Below, piece by piece: positions 38,904 through 48,274 of a stretch of DNA of 64,000 bases; the stretch's first letter is position 1, and each line of letters starts with the position of its first letter. The position numbers and the translations under genes were made by a program. Below the pieces are notes generated by a model, which was given only the letters and a program-made list of their open reading frames with translations, had not been told where the DNA came from and ran no database searches. The stretch covers positions 682,001-746,000 of the forward strand of contig NZ_JAJISC010000001.1 of the NCBI RefSeq assembly GCF_024790395.1, read 5' to 3'. This DNA is from Halomonas dongshanensis. Its GTDB lineage: Bacteria > Pseudomonadota > Gammaproteobacteria > Pseudomonadales > Halomonadaceae.

Positions 38904-39452
38904 ATGAACCCAAGAGTTGTTTTACGCTGTATTTTCATCAGTCTATTACTGGCAATGCCCATGCCGCTGGTACTTCTTGGCATGTTGCACCTCGTCAATG
39001 CGCCACTGGCCGAACTGTGGCTCATCGAGCTCGAGCTTAGCGGCGTTGGCCCGTCCTATGCGGCGGTGACGCTGGCTAGCTTCTTCGTGCTCTTCGCCGC
39101 GACGCTGGCGGCAGTGGCGCTGGCGCCTCAGGTGGTGGTGGCGGGCAATCTGGCGGCTCGCGCAGCCCCGGGTGCGCGCCCAACGCAAGCCCCGCCTGCG
39201 GATGTGGACGACGAGGAGGAGTTGGACGTTATCGATCCCAACGATGGACGCGAAGAGGGGGAGGTAAAGTGGTTCAACACCAATAAAGGCTATGGTTTCA
39301 TCACCCGCGACAATGGCGAAGACGTCTTCGTGCATTTTCGCGCCATTCGCGGCCGAGGCCCGCGCATGCTCGCCGAAGGTCAGCTGGTTCGCTACCACGT
39401 GATCCGTAACGACCGCGGCCTGCAGGCAGACGACGTCAGCGTCATCGACTGA
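38904..39452 (+). CDS. Membrane-anchored cold-shock-domain protein
   Basis: A 182-residue protein. Two hydrophobic helices lie in the first half (about residues 5-28 and 48-75), followed by an Ala/Pro-rich then very acidic linker ([18 protein letters not shown]) and a C-terminal cold-shock domain with both RNA-binding motifs, KGYGFITR and DVFVHF. This would place a nucleic-acid-binding module at the cytoplasmic face of the inner membrane. The ATG at 38904 has only a poor ribosome site; an upstream in-frame start is possible but would add low-complexity residues. Confidence 0.8.
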   Translation: MNPRVVLRCIFISLLLAMPMPLVLLGMLHLVNAPLAELWLIELELSGVGPSYAAVTLASFFVLFAATLAAVALAPQVVVAGNLAARAAPGARPTQAPPADVDDEEELDVIDPNDGREEGEVKWFNTNKGYGFITRDNGEDVFVHFRAIRGRGPRMLAEGQLVRYHVIRNDRGLQADDVSVID

Positions 39453-39472
39453 TTTGCCGCTAAAGCTCGACT

Positions 39473-39511
39473 AAAAATCCGGCGCCCCTGGCAGGGCGCC
39501 GGATTTTTTTA
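39473..39511. terminator. Bidirectional terminator
   Basis: A stem of about 14 bp (AAAAATCCGGCGCCC at 39473-39487 with its partner at 39494-39508) flanked by an A-run and a T-run. It serves both the cold-shock-domain gene and holC. Confidence 0.9.
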
Positions 39512-39940
39512 TCCCAACTTATGCGGTACGACCTCATGCCCCAGCGCCTTGTAGCGCTGCCAGCAGGCGCGTTTGGCGAGCAGAACTTCCTGGTGCTGGT
39601 TGATGATCTCGGCGATACGCGAAAAGCGCTCGATACCGTCGGGGATCTCAGGGTGCAGGTTGAGCAGAGCGCATTCGCCGTCGGGCGTGGGCAGCGTTTG
39701 CCAGCCCAGGGTGATCGGCACGCTCTCGGCAAGTTCGCTGTCTTCCAGGGCGTGAGGCAGGTAGGCGTCGGGACGAAAGCTCCACAGCGCTTGGTCGGCC
39801 TGCTCGGCCAGGGTGCGGTCTTCGCAGTGAAGGTGCAGCCGGTAGCCTTTGCGGTGGATGGTTTCCGCCAGCTTGCAGGCAAACGCCAAGCGCGCCTCGA
39901 GGGTGGTGTCAGGAAGGATGTAGAAGTCGATGCGCGCCAT
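39509..39940 (-). CDS. holC: DNA polymerase III chi subunit
   Basis: A 143-residue HolC, the clamp-loader accessory subunit that links polymerase III to single-strand binding protein. The start RIDFYIL and the helix LAFACKLAETIHRKGYRLHLH are typical. The ATG at 39940 is used instead of a GTG-type extension. In many gammaproteobacteria holC follows pepA; here ilvE lies between them. Confidence 0.9.
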   Translation of the reverse strand: MARIDFYILPDTTLEARLAFACKLAETIHRKGYRLHLHCEDRTLAEQADQALWSFRPDAYLPHALEDSELAESVPITLGWQTLPTPDGECALLNLHPEIPDGIERFSRIAEIINQHQEVLLAKRACWQRYKALGHEVVPHKLG

Positions 39941-39998
39941 GTAACTCTCGTGCCCGCAAGCGCCCAAGGGCGGGCCTCGGGCGCTTGCGGGAAAAGCA

Positions 39999-41099
39999 TT
40001 AGACCAGTCGAGTGAGCCAGCCGTGGGTGTCGTCGCTGCGGCCGTACTGCACGTCGAGCAGCTTGGTGCGAATACGCATAGCCACGTCGTTGCCGCCGTT
40101 GCCGTTCAGGCGAATGCGCTCGTGCTCGGTGATAAGCTCACCCACCGGGGTAATGACGGCAGCAGTACCGCAGGCGAACACCTCGGTGATCTCACCGGAA
40201 GCCGCCCCTTCGCGCCACTCGTCGATGCTGATGGGGCGCTCTTCGGGTGTCAGGCCTTCGTCTTTGGCCAGGGTGAGCACGGAGTTACGCGTCACACCTT
40301 CTAGGATGGTGTCGGTTAAACGCGGCGTGACCAGGCGGCCATCTTTGTAGACGAAGAAGAGGTTCATGCCGCCAAGCTCTTCGATCCACTTGCTCTCGGC
40401 GGCATCGAGGAAGGCGACCTGGCCGCAGCCGTGCTGCTCGGCCTCTTTCTGCGCCGCTAGAGAGGCAGCGTAGTTGCCGCCACACTTGGCAAAGCCCGTT
40501 CCACCAGGTGCGGCGCGCTTGTAGTGCGACGAAAGCCAGATGGAGACCGGCGCGATACCGCCCTTAAAGTAGGAGCCCGCAGGCGAGGCGATGACGTAGT
40601 AGTCGACCTCGTGGGCGGGGCGCACGCCGAGAAACGCTTCGGTGGCGATCATGAACGGGCGCAGGTAGAGGCTGCACTCGTCGGAATCGTTGGCGGGCGT
40701 CGGTACCCAGGCGTGATCCTGAGCGAGCAGCGCCTTCAGCGAGCCAACGAAGTCCTCATCGGAGAGTTCGGGCAGCGCCAGACGGTGGGCGCTTTTGCGA
40801 AAGCGCTCGGCGTTTTTCTCCGGTCGGAAGGTCCACACCGAACCATCGGCATGACGGTAAGCCTTGATGCCCTCGAAAATCTCCTGACCGTAGTGCAGCA
40901 CCGAAGCGGCCGGGTCCAGCGTCAGCGGACCATAAGGGCGCACCGCGTGGCCGTGCCAGCCAGCATCCACTGTCCAGCGGACGTTGGCCATATGATCGCT
41001 GAAATGGCGACCGAAGCCGGGGTTTTTGAGGATGTTCTGACGCAGCTCGTCTGCCAGCGGCTGGTTGGACGGCAGGATATCGAAACTTGCAGTGGGCAC
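39999..41099 (-). CDS. ilvE: Branched-chain amino acid aminotransferase
   Basis: A 366-residue fold-IV PLP enzyme for the last step of Leu, Ile and Val synthesis or the first step of their breakdown. It is the longer type related to eukaryotic BCATs. The PLP lysine lies in the usual region around GTGFAKCGGNYAASL, and the EELGGMNLFFV and ACGTAAVITPVG motifs are present. It begins with GTG, with a GGAGA site upstream. Confidence 0.95.
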   Translation of the reverse strand: MPTASFDILPSNQPLADELRQNILKNPGFGRHFSDHMANVRWTVDAGWHGHAVRPYGPLTLDPAASVLHYGQEIFEGIKAYRHADGSVWTFRPEKNAERFRKSAHRLALPELSDEDFVGSLKALLAQDHAWVPTPANDSDECSLYLRPFMIATEAFLGVRPAHEVDYYVIASPAGSYFKGGIAPVSIWLSSHYKRAAPGGTGFAKCGGNYAASLAAQKEAEQHGCGQVAFLDAAESKWIEELGGMNLFFVYKDGRLVTPRLTDTILEGVTRNSVLTLAKDEGLTPEERPISIDEWREGAASGEITEVFACGTAAVITPVGELITEHERIRLNGNGGNDVAMRIRTKLLDVQYGRSDDTHGWLTRLV

Positions 41100-41167
41100 G
41101 GCGTGTTTTCTCCGCTGAAACCAAGCCCCGGGGCGGGGCAGTGAATGGGGTAAGGCCCGAAGGCGCT

Positions 41168-41188
41168 GGGGCGCATAAATGGCGCCCC
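41168..41188. terminator. Hairpin between pepA and ilvE
   Basis: GGGGCGC (41168-41174) with GCGCCCC (41182-41188) over a 7-base loop. No T-run on the minus strand; a weak terminator or processing hairpin. Confidence 0.4.
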
Positions 41189-41271
41189 GATGTCCTCAGA
41201 TGTAACGCTTGCGCCTTGGAAAGGCAACTGCTGATTGCTCAGTCCTTGAGATTGTCGGTGAGATTAGCGCG

Positions 41272-42783
41272 CTAGCTCTCTACGACCGCCTCGCCTTCGC
41301 GATCGAGCAAGTACTGGCTGAGCAAGCCAACCGGCCGACCGGTAGCGCCTTTCTGCTTGCCCGAGTGCCACGCAGTACCGGCGATATCCAGGTGCGCCCA
41401 GGGGAACTGATCGGCAAAGCGCGAGAGGAAACACGCCGCGGTGATGGTGCCCGCCGGACGGCCGCCGATGTTGGCCAGATCGGCGAAGTTGGAGTCGAGC
41501 TGCTCCTGGTACTCGTCCCACAGCGGCAGGTGCCAAGCGCGATCCCAGGCCGCTTCGCCTGCGTCGAGCAGGTCGAGCGCAAGGTCGTCGTCGTTGGACA
41601 AAAGCCCCGTGGCGTGGTGGCCAAGGCCAATGATGCAGGCGCCGGTGAGGGTGGCGATATCGACGACGCTTGCGGGCGTGAAGCGCTCGACGTAGGTGAG
41701 CGCGTCGCAGAGCACTAAGCGGCCCTCGGCGTCGGTATTGAGGACTTCGACGGTGAGGCCCTTGAGCGTTTTGAGAATATCGCCCGGCTTGGTGGCTTGA
41801 CCATCGGGCATGTTCTCGGCGGCGGCAACCACGAAGACCAGGTTGAGCTTGGGCTTGATCGTCAGCATCGCCTTGACCGTGCCAAAAACGCTCGCCGCGC
41901 CGCACATGTCGAACTTCATCTCGTCCATGGCCTCGCCCGGCTTGAGCGAGATACCGCCGGTATCGAAGGTGATGCCCTTGCCGACCAAAACGTGAGGCGC
42001 GTCGTCGGCGCTTTCGGCACCTTGATACTTCATCACGATCAAGCACGAGGGCTCACGGCTGCCGCGACCCACGCTCAACAGCGAGTGGGCGCCAAGGCTT
42101 TCAAGGGCGGCTTCGTCGAGCACCTCGACATCCAGCGCGCCGCCTGAGTCACGCCCAAGCTCGCGGGCTTGTGCGGCCAAGTAGCTCGGCGTACAGACGT
42201 TACCCGGCAGGTTACCGAGCGTGCGCGTGTAGTTGATGCCCTGACCGATGGCGGCGCCGATCCTCGCACCTTCGCGCGCCGCTTCGGCGTCGTCACCGTC
42301 GCTCACGATCAGCGTAATATTGGCAAGGCGCGAAGCGGGCGCCGGCGATGACTTGAACTGATCGAAACGGTAGGTGGCGCGCTCGGCGGCTTCCAGCACT
42401 TTGCGGGCTTTCCAGGCGCTGTCGCGGGTGTCGATGGGAACGTCGGTGAAGGCGACGCTCGCGTCGTCGATGGGCAGTTTCACTAGCGCCGTCATGGCGG
42501 CGTCCAGCGCTTTCAGGAAAGCGGCTTCTTGGCACTTTTCGCGTTCACCCAACCCCACCAGCAAGAGCCGTTCGGCGCTGAGCCCAGGGGCGTAGGGCAG
42601 TAGCTGTACGCTGCCCAGGCTGCCGTCGACGTCGCCGCGTTCGAGTAACTGACCGATCAAGCGCTCGCTGGCATCGTCGAGCTTCTCCACGGTGGGCAGC
42701 AGCGCGCTATCCTTGAATACGGGAACGACCAGGCACGTCGTTTCGACCTTGGCCGGATTCGCGGTTTGAACGGAAAATTCCAT
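41272..42783 (-). CDS. pepA: Leucyl aminopeptidase
   Basis: A 503-residue M17 aminopeptidase. The metal-site signature NTDAEGRLVL is preceded by the GKGITFDTGGISLKP region with catalytic Lys and metal-binding Asp. The ATG at 42783 has a GGAG upstream; an earlier in-frame ATG would add 29 residues. It is divergent from lptF, the conserved arrangement in gammaproteobacteria. In relatives PepA also binds DNA. Confidence 0.95.
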   Translation of the reverse strand: MEFSVQTANPAKVETTCLVVPVFKDSALLPTVEKLDDASERLIGQLLERGDVDGSLGSVQLLPYAPGLSAERLLLVGLGEREKCQEAAFLKALDAAMTALVKLPIDDASVAFTDVPIDTRDSAWKARKVLEAAERATYRFDQFKSSPAPASRLANITLIVSDGDDAEAAREGARIGAAIGQGINYTRTLGNLPGNVCTPSYLAAQARELGRDSGGALDVEVLDEAALESLGAHSLLSVGRGSREPSCLIVMKYQGAESADDAPHVLVGKGITFDTGGISLKPGEAMDEMKFDMCGAASVFGTVKAMLTIKPKLNLVFVVAAAENMPDGQATKPGDILKTLKGLTVEVLNTDAEGRLVLCDALTYVERFTPASVVDIATLTGACIIGLGHHATGLLSNDDDLALDLLDAGEAAWDRAWHLPLWDEYQEQLDSNFADLANIGGRPAGTITAACFLSRFADQFPWAHLDIAGTAWHSGKQKGATGRPVGLLSQYLLDREGEAVVES

Positions 42784-42888
42784 GACGTCTCCAACAAGAC
42801 AAGCATCGAGGGATTCGGGATAATGCCTCAGTGTACCCAAGGGCCGGGCGCATTGCATGGCATCCTGCACGATTAGCCGGAGAGCGCA

Positions 42889-43971
42889 TTGATTTTATTT
42901 CGCTACTTGACGCGTGAAGTGTTGCTGACGATGGCGGCGGTGGCCGGCATCCTGCTGCTAGTGATCATGGGCAGCCGCTTCATTCGCTACTTTTCCGATG
43001 CCGCCGAAGGCGACATCCCCGTTACCATCCTGGGCAGCTTGATGGTCTTTCACCTGCCAGGGTTCATGGAGCTGATCCTGCCGCTGGCGTTCTTCCTGGG
43101 CATTTTGCTGGCCTATGGCCAGCTCTACATGAACAGCGAAATCACCGTGATGGTGGCCTGCGGCATGAGCCCGGTTCGCCTGCTGCGCGTAACGCTGTTA
43201 CCCGCCGCCATCGTTGCCGTGCTGGTGGGGCTTTGCAGTTTGTGGCTGACCCCGGCCGGAGCGCTGCAAACGGCAGCGACGCTTGAAGAGCAGCGCAGCC
43301 GCCTGGATGTGTCCGTCATTGCGCCAGGGCGCTTTCAGGACTTTGGTGGCGGGCGCACCGCCTACATTGGGAGTTTCACCAGCGACGGCACCGAAATGCG
43401 CGATGTGCTGGTGCACGAGCAGGCACAAGCGGCGGGCGACGAGCACGTGCATAGTTACATTACCCGCGCTGCGTCTGGCTACCAGGAGACGCGGCTGGAC
43501 ACGGGTAGCCGCTTCTTGATTCTGGAAAACGGCGAGCGCTACGGCGTCACGCCCGGTATGCAAGCGGCCGAGCGGCTGACCTTCGAGCGCTATACCATGC
43601 GTATGAACCTGAGTCAGGATCGTCGTGAGCTCGACTCGCTCGAGTTCGCGACCACGCCCGAGCTCTGGCAGGATGACAGTCCCCGCGCCCAGGCGCAGTG
43701 GCAGTGGCGTGCCGGGCTTCCGCTGATGGTCTTCGTGCTGGCCCTGTTGGCCCAGCCGCTTTCGCGGGTCAACCCGCGCCAGGGGCGCTTTGCCAAGTTG
43801 CTACCGGCGGTATTTCTCTACGTGGCCTACTTGAGCCTGCTACTGGCAGCGGTGGATGCCGTGGGTAGCGGCGCGCTTGCCGTGGCGGTGGGCGTGTGGC
43901 CCGTGCACCTGCTGTTCTTGGGCTTGGGTATGTTGCTATTGTGGCGTTCGCAGCGCCGGGGGATGCGCTGA
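42889..43971 (+). CDS. lptF: LPS export permease LptF
   Basis: A 360-residue YjgP/YjgQ-family inner-membrane protein, one half of the LptB2FG transporter that extracts LPS from the membrane. Start ILFRYLTREVLLT and six membrane helices, three on each side of a periplasmic domain (about 120-265). It starts with TTG behind a GGAGAG site. Its stop overlaps the lptG ATG by 1 base. Confidence 0.95.
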   Translation: MILFRYLTREVLLTMAAVAGILLLVIMGSRFIRYFSDAAEGDIPVTILGSLMVFHLPGFMELILPLAFFLGILLAYGQLYMNSEITVMVACGMSPVRLLRVTLLPAAIVAVLVGLCSLWLTPAGALQTAATLEEQRSRLDVSVIAPGRFQDFGGGRTAYIGSFTSDGTEMRDVLVHEQAQAAGDEHVHSYITRAASGYQETRLDTGSRFLILENGERYGVTPGMQAAERLTFERYTMRMNLSQDRRELDSLEFATTPELWQDDSPRAQAQWQWRAGLPLMVFVLALLAQPLSRVNPRQGRFAKLLPAVFLYVAYLSLLLAAVDAVGSGALAVAVGVWPVHLLFLGLGMLLLWRSQRRGMR

Positions 43972-45035
43972 TGCTTTTCGATCGTCTCGACCGCTACATC
44001 GCGCGCAACGTACTGGGCGCGATCATCGTCGTGCAGTGTGTGCTGTTGGGGTTGGATATCACCATTGCCTACATTGGCGATCTGCGCGACGTTCAGGGCG
44101 ACTACACCGCGCTCGACGTCCTGCTCTATCTCGGTATGCGCACGCCGTGGCGATTTTATCAGTATGCGCCGGTGGCGGTGCTGATCGGTGCTTTGATTGG
44201 TCTTGGCAGCATGGCGTCGAGCAACGAGCTCACGGTGATGCGCGCCGCCGGACGTTCGCTGGCGCGAATCGTTTGGGGCGTCATGAAGCCGGTGCTTTTG
44301 GTGGTCGTCGTGGTACTGCTAGTGGCGGAGTACGTAAGCCCCCGCAGCGAGCAGTTCGCCGAAGTATGGCGCGTCGAGCAGCGCCAGGGCGAGAACGCTC
44401 AACCCATAAGCCGCAGCGGCTGGCAGTTCGAAGGCGATAGCGTCTACCGCTTTGGCGCCATTCGCGCCGATCACGTGGTGCTCGATGTGACCCGCTATCG
44501 CTTCGACGAGCGACGCCTGGTCGAGGCTACCCACGCCGCGCGCGCCCACTGGGAGGGAGATGCCTGGCGGCTCGAAAACGTCACCACCACGCGCATCTTT
44601 GATGACCATACCGAAGCCGCTTTCACCGACGAGGAGGTCTGGCCAACGGCGATCACGCCCGAGCAGCTCGAGCGTCTTTTGCGCCCTATCGAGAGCCAGT
44701 CGCCCAGCGAGCTGTGGGCTTATGCACAGTACCTCAGGGAGCAGGGGCTTCAGGCCGATCAACCGCTGCTCTATTTCTGGCAGAAGGTGCTGATGCCATT
44801 GACCATGGCGTCGCTGGTGTTGATCGCGGCCTCCTTCGTTTTCGGCCCGCTGCGCACCGTGGCGGCAGGTACGCGGGTTTTCTATGGCGTGGTGACTGGG
44901 CTTAGCTTCAAATACGTTCAGGACTTGCTCGCGCCCGCCTCGACGCTGTTCGGTTTTTCGCCCGTTTGGGCAGTGCTGGTGCCGACGCTGGTGTGCGCGG
45001 CCGTTGGCATTCACTTCTTGCGGCGTAACGGTTGA
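43971..45035 (+). CDS. lptG: LPS export permease LptG
   Basis: A 354-residue partner of LptF with the same layout: MLFDRLDRYIARNVL start, membrane helices, a periplasmic beta-jellyroll-like domain and three C-terminal helices (ending FSPVWAVLVPTLVCAAVG). The two proteins form the LPS-conducting channel with the LptB ATPase encoded elsewhere. It overlaps the RDD gene by 4 bases. Confidence 0.95.
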   Translation: MLFDRLDRYIARNVLGAIIVVQCVLLGLDITIAYIGDLRDVQGDYTALDVLLYLGMRTPWRFYQYAPVAVLIGALIGLGSMASSNELTVMRAAGRSLARIVWGVMKPVLLVVVVVLLVAEYVSPRSEQFAEVWRVEQRQGENAQPISRSGWQFEGDSVYRFGAIRADHVVLDVTRYRFDERRLVEATHAARAHWEGDAWRLENVTTTRIFDDHTEAAFTDEEVWPTAITPEQLERLLRPIESQSPSELWAYAQYLREQGLQADQPLLYFWQKVLMPLTMASLVLIAASFVFGPLRTVAAGTRVFYGVVTGLSFKYVQDLLAPASTLFGFSPVWAVLVPTLVCAAVGIHFLRRNG

Positions 45036-45505
45036 CACTCAAACGCCTCTCCTCGCACGCGGGCCTTGCGCCCGCGTCGCTTCCCCGGCGCCTCGGCGCC
45101 ATGCTCTACGATGGCATACTGCTCGCCGCCCTTTGGTTTGGCGTTGCCGTCGTGCACTTGGCTTTTTTCCGTTTGCTGCTAGGCGTCGAGCCCCGAACCG
45201 TGGGTGCGGATTCCCTACAGGTATGGAGCCTTCGCCTACTGCTGCTGATAGCCACAACGAGTTTTTTTCTCTATGCCTGGTCGCGAGGGGGAATGACCTT
45301 AGGCATGCAAGCGTGGCGGCTACGCGTACAGACCCCAGACGGTTATGCCATTACCCTGCGCCAGGGCCTTCTGCGCTGCGCGACGGCATGGCTATCGCTG
45401 GCGGCGCTAGGGGCGGGATATTGGTGGGTGTTGATCGATACAAAAAGGCGTAGCTGGCCGGATATCGTCTCGAAGACCACAACCGTGCACATCTTGGCGA
45501 GCTAG
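45032..45505 (+). CDS. RDD family membrane protein
   Basis: A 157-residue protein with three to four membrane segments and the RDD signature RRLGAMLYDGIL near residue 20, then LGMQAWRLRVQ and a C-terminal RRSWPDIVSKT. The TTG start overlaps the lptG stop (TTGA), so it is translationally coupled. Function unknown; RDD proteins often accompany envelope genes. Confidence 0.85.
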   Translation: MTLKRLSSHAGLAPASLPRRLGAMLYDGILLAALWFGVAVVHLAFFRLLLGVEPRTVGADSLQVWSLRLLLLIATTSFFLYAWSRGGMTLGMQAWRLRVQTPDGYAITLRQGLLRCATAWLSLAALGAGYWWVLIDTKRRSWPDIVSKTTTVHILAS

Positions 45506-45556
45506 TACGTTAATTTTCGCTAATATAAATCTGACGTGTTTTCACTTGCATGAAGT

Positions 45557-45579
45557 CATGGGAATCATTTACATTCCTT
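45557..45579. promoter_or_regulatory. Possible Fur box before bfd
   Basis: The stretch GGAATCATTTACATTCC (45561-45577) is a 5-bp inverted repeat and matches the core AATCATT-type Fur sites. It lies 27 bases before the bfd ATG. Iron control of bfd is known in relatives. Confidence 0.55.
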
Positions 45580-45603
45580 CCATGAGTTTCATGAGGTGTT
45601 GCC

Positions 45604-45810
45604 ATGTACGTGTGTGTGTGCAAAGGAGTGACCGATCATCAAATACGCCAACAGGTCAGCGACGGTGCGCGTAGCTGGCGCGAAGTGCGTGAAGCGACAG
45701 GGTGCGGTACTCAATGCGGCAAGTGTGCAAGCTTTGGTAAGAGCGTAATGCGTGAAGCCGTTCAAGCGACATCTTTCGAGTCGGATATGAGTCTTGCTTA
45801 TGCATTATGA
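45604..45810 (+). CDS. bfd: Bacterioferritin-associated ferredoxin
   Basis: A 68-residue [2Fe-2S] protein that binds bacterioferritin and delivers electrons to release stored iron. Cys4, Cys6, Cys38 and Cys41 match the cluster ligands of the family; Cys34 is extra. The start MYVCVCKGVTD is typical. It lies 191 bases upstream of bfr. Confidence 0.95.
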   Translation: MYVCVCKGVTDHQIRQQVSDGARSWREVREATGCGTQCGKCASFGKSVMREAVQATSFESDMSLAYAL

Positions 45811-45894
45811 TTTTCCAACTGTGACGCGAATCACTATTGTTGGTGTTATATTTAGCAAGTAATTGATTTGCTTGTATTTTTATTTATCCTCTCT

Positions 45895-45918
45895 ATACTC
45901 CCGGGTTACTGGGAGTAT
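45895..45918 (+). promoter_or_regulatory. Perfect hairpin in the bfr leader
   Basis: ATACTCCC (45895-45902) and GGGAGTAT (45911-45918) form a perfect 8-bp inverted repeat with an 8-base loop, 83 bases before the bfr ATG. It may be an operator, a bfd terminator or a regulatory leader structure. Confidence 0.4.
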
Positions 45919-46001
45919 GTCTTTACGTGTCTATGCTCCCTTGTTTCGTAACTGTCTGATCGAATTGAGTTTCGACCCACGACTAGAAAAAAGGTGACGG
46001 C

Positions 46002-46487
46002 ATGAAAGGCGATCCTAAAGTAATTCAGCATCTCAACATCGCACTCGGTAACGAACTGATCGCGATCAATCAGTACTTCCTTCACGCCAAGATGTACAAA
46101 GACTGGGGCCTCAAGGCGCTGGCCAAGTGGGAGTACGATGAGTCCATCGAAGAGATGCAGCACGCCGACAAACTGATCGAGCGCATCCTGTTCCTCGAAG
46201 GTATTCCCAACCTGCAAGACCTTGGCAAGCTGCACATTGGCGAGAACGTCAAAGAGATGCTGGAAAGCGATCTCAAGATCGAGCACGACGGCCGTCGCGA
46301 CTACATCGAAGCGATCACCTACTGCGAAAGCGTCAAAGACTATGTCTCCCGTGATCTGCTTCGCGATCTACTGGCCGATGAAGAAGAGCACATCGATCAC
46401 ATCGAAACCGAACTCCGTCTGATCGACCAAGTCGGCATCCAGAACTACATGCTGCGCCAAATGCAGCTGGCGGGCGACCACGAATAA
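46002..46487 (+). CDS. bfr: Bacterioferritin
   Basis: A 161-residue heme-containing ferritin that oxidises and stores iron. The diiron ligands Glu18, Glu51 and His54 are visible, with further Glu and His ligands in the second helix pair ([13 protein letters not shown]). Met52 is the heme axial ligand. These mark a true bacterioferritin that can work with Bfd. AAGGTG precedes the ATG. Confidence 0.97.
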   Translation: MKGDPKVIQHLNIALGNELIAINQYFLHAKMYKDWGLKALAKWEYDESIEEMQHADKLIERILFLEGIPNLQDLGKLHIGENVKEMLESDLKIEHDGRRDYIEAITYCESVKDYVSRDLLRDLLADEEEHIDHIETELRLIDQVGIQNYMLRQMQLAGDHE

Positions 46488-46527
46488 GGCATTCGCCCAA
46501 GGCGTGTTCTTGAGGCCTTGAAACGCA

Positions 46528-46561
46528 AATCCCCCCGAGCTCGCTCGGGGGGATTTTTTTG
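46528..46561 (+). terminator. Terminator of bfr
   Basis: An 11-bp GC-rich stem (46529-46539 with 46544-46554) followed by a T-run to about 46560. It may also serve the convergent cstA-like gene. Confidence 0.9.
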
Positions 46562-46602
46562 CCTGCTTAGTAGGCTGGAAAGGGGCGATCAATGAGGATC
46601 GA

Positions 46603-48063
46603 TCAGCGCCCCGCTGCCAAGCTTTCGTCGCTGAATGTCGCTGCGGGCTCGTCCACGGTGAAGGTGGCGCGGCTCAAACGGCGTACGCGTTTCATGAACA
46701 GCGCGATGCAGATCAGCGTGCCGAGGGTGGCGGCAGCGTAGCTCCACTGCAGCGGCAGGCCGAAGCCGATCGGCGCGTAGGCGATGTAGGTGAAAGTCGC
46801 CATGGTCATGAACACCGCCGGAATCGAGGTGATCAGGTAAGGCTTGCGCGAAAGCACAAGGTACATGGTCGCAACCCACAAGGCGATGACCGCAGTGGTC
46901 TGGTTGGCCCAAGAGAAGTAGCGCCACAGCAGGGTGAAGTCCATGTGCGTCAGGATATAGGACATGGCGAACAGCGGCAGGGCGATGACCAAGCGGCGAA
47001 CGAAGGGACGCTGATCGATCTTCAGGTAGTCGGCGATGATCATGCGCGCGCTACGAAACGCGGTATCGCCCGAGGTGATCGGCAGGACGATAACGCCGAG
47101 AACCGCCAGGGTGCCGCCCACTGCGCCCAGCATGGTGGTTGCCACTTCGCTGACCACGGCCGCCGGGCCACCTGCTGCAAGCACGTCGGAGAGGCTTTGG
47201 TCGCCGTGGAACAGGCTCATGGCGGCAGCGGCCCAGATCATGGCGATGACACCCTCGGTGATCATCATGCCGTAGAAAATCTTACGCCCATTGGTTTCGT
47301 TCTTGGTGGTACGCGAGATGATCGGCGTTTGGGTGGCATGGAAGCCGGAAAGGGCACCGCACGAAATGGTCAAGAATAGTAGCGGGAAGATGGGGGCACC
47401 TTCCGGATGCATGTTCTGGAACGAAAGTTCAGGGATGGGCGCGCCGGTAACGATCAAGCCAATGCCGATGCCTGCCGCGCTGAACAGTAAAAGGGCGCCG
47501 AAGTAGGGGTAAATGCGTCCAATGATCTTGTCGATCGGCAGCAGCGTTGCCAGCAGATAGTAGGCGAAGATGGCCAGAATAATGACAGTCAGCGATATCG
47601 GCAGCATGTTCTGCAGAAGCGCGGCCGGTGAAGTCACGAACACCGTGCCCACGAGCAGCAGCAGCAGGATGGCAAAGCCGTTGACCACGTGCTTCATCAT
47701 CTTGCCCAAAAACTTGCCCGCCAGCTGAGGCAGGTGGGCGCCGTGGTTGCGAATCGAGATCATGCCCGTCAAGTAGTCGTGCACGGCACCGGCGAAGATA
47801 CAGCCCACGACGATCCAGACGAAGGCCACGGGGCCGTAAAGCGCTCCCAGAATGGGGCCGAAAATGGGCCCGACGCCCGCAATGTTGAGCAGCTGAATCA
47901 AAGAGTTGCGAGTAGTGTTCATAGGAACGTAGTCGATGTCGTCGCGCATGCTGAACGCCGGGGTTTGGCGCTTGCGGTCGGTGACGAACACCCGCTCTAC
48001 GAACTTGCCGTAGGTAAAGTAGCCTACGATCAAAAGCGCGATCGAGACGATGAATGTGATCAT
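46603..48063 (-). CDS. CstA-family carbon starvation / peptide or pyruvate carrier (short form)
   Basis: A 486-residue integral membrane protein with about 13 hydrophobic segments. CstA-family text includes GKFVERVFVTD, a DYVPMN cytoplasmic loop and GVGPIFGPILGALYGP. E. coli CstA and BtsT are near 700 residues, so this belongs to the shorter branch. Family members take up peptides or pyruvate on nutrient limitation. The ATG at 48063 is preferred; an upstream reading adds a basic 37-residue extension. Confidence 0.85.
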   Translation of the reverse strand: MITFIVSIALLIVGYFTYGKFVERVFVTDRKRQTPAFSMRDDIDYVPMNTTRNSLIQLLNIAGVGPIFGPILGALYGPVAFVWIVVGCIFAGAVHDYLTGMISIRNHGAHLPQLAGKFLGKMMKHVVNGFAILLLLLVGTVFVTSPAALLQNMLPISLTVIILAIFAYYLLATLLPIDKIIGRIYPYFGALLLFSAAGIGIGLIVTGAPIPELSFQNMHPEGAPIFPLLFLTISCGALSGFHATQTPIISRTTKNETNGRKIFYGMMITEGVIAMIWAAAAMSLFHGDQSLSDVLAAGGPAAVVSEVATTMLGAVGGTLAVLGVIVLPITSGDTAFRSARMIIADYLKIDQRPFVRRLVIALPLFAMSYILTHMDFTLLWRYFSWANQTTAVIALWVATMYLVLSRKPYLITSIPAVFMTMATFTYIAYAPIGFGLPLQWSYAAATLGTLICIALFMKRVRRLSRATFTVDEPAATFSDESLAAGR

Positions 48064-48226
48064 TGGGCGCACCTGAAGATTCAGAGGGTAGGGGGTGAAG
48101 CGTGGTGCTAGCGAAAGCGGATGGTGCTCTCGTTTAGCGATACTGAATCTAACTAGAGTTGCTGCCCACTGCATCTAGACTTTAGTGGTTGATACGACGG
48201 TTTGAACAGCACCAGCAGCGCAAACG

Positions 48227-48254
48227 CAACGGGCAGCCATTTGGCTGCCCGTTG
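48227..48254 (-). terminator. Terminator of sodC
   Basis: A perfect 12-bp stem (48227-48238 with 48243-48254) and 4-base loop, 20 bases past the sodC stop. No T-run on the minus strand. Confidence 0.65.
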
Positions 48255-48274
48255 GTAATGGATAATCGTTAGGC

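Noticed and set aside
41264-42046. A 260-codon frame inside pepA in a second minus-strand frame
   Set aside because: The pepA frame has full M17 motifs; the alternative is a basic, low-complexity shadow.
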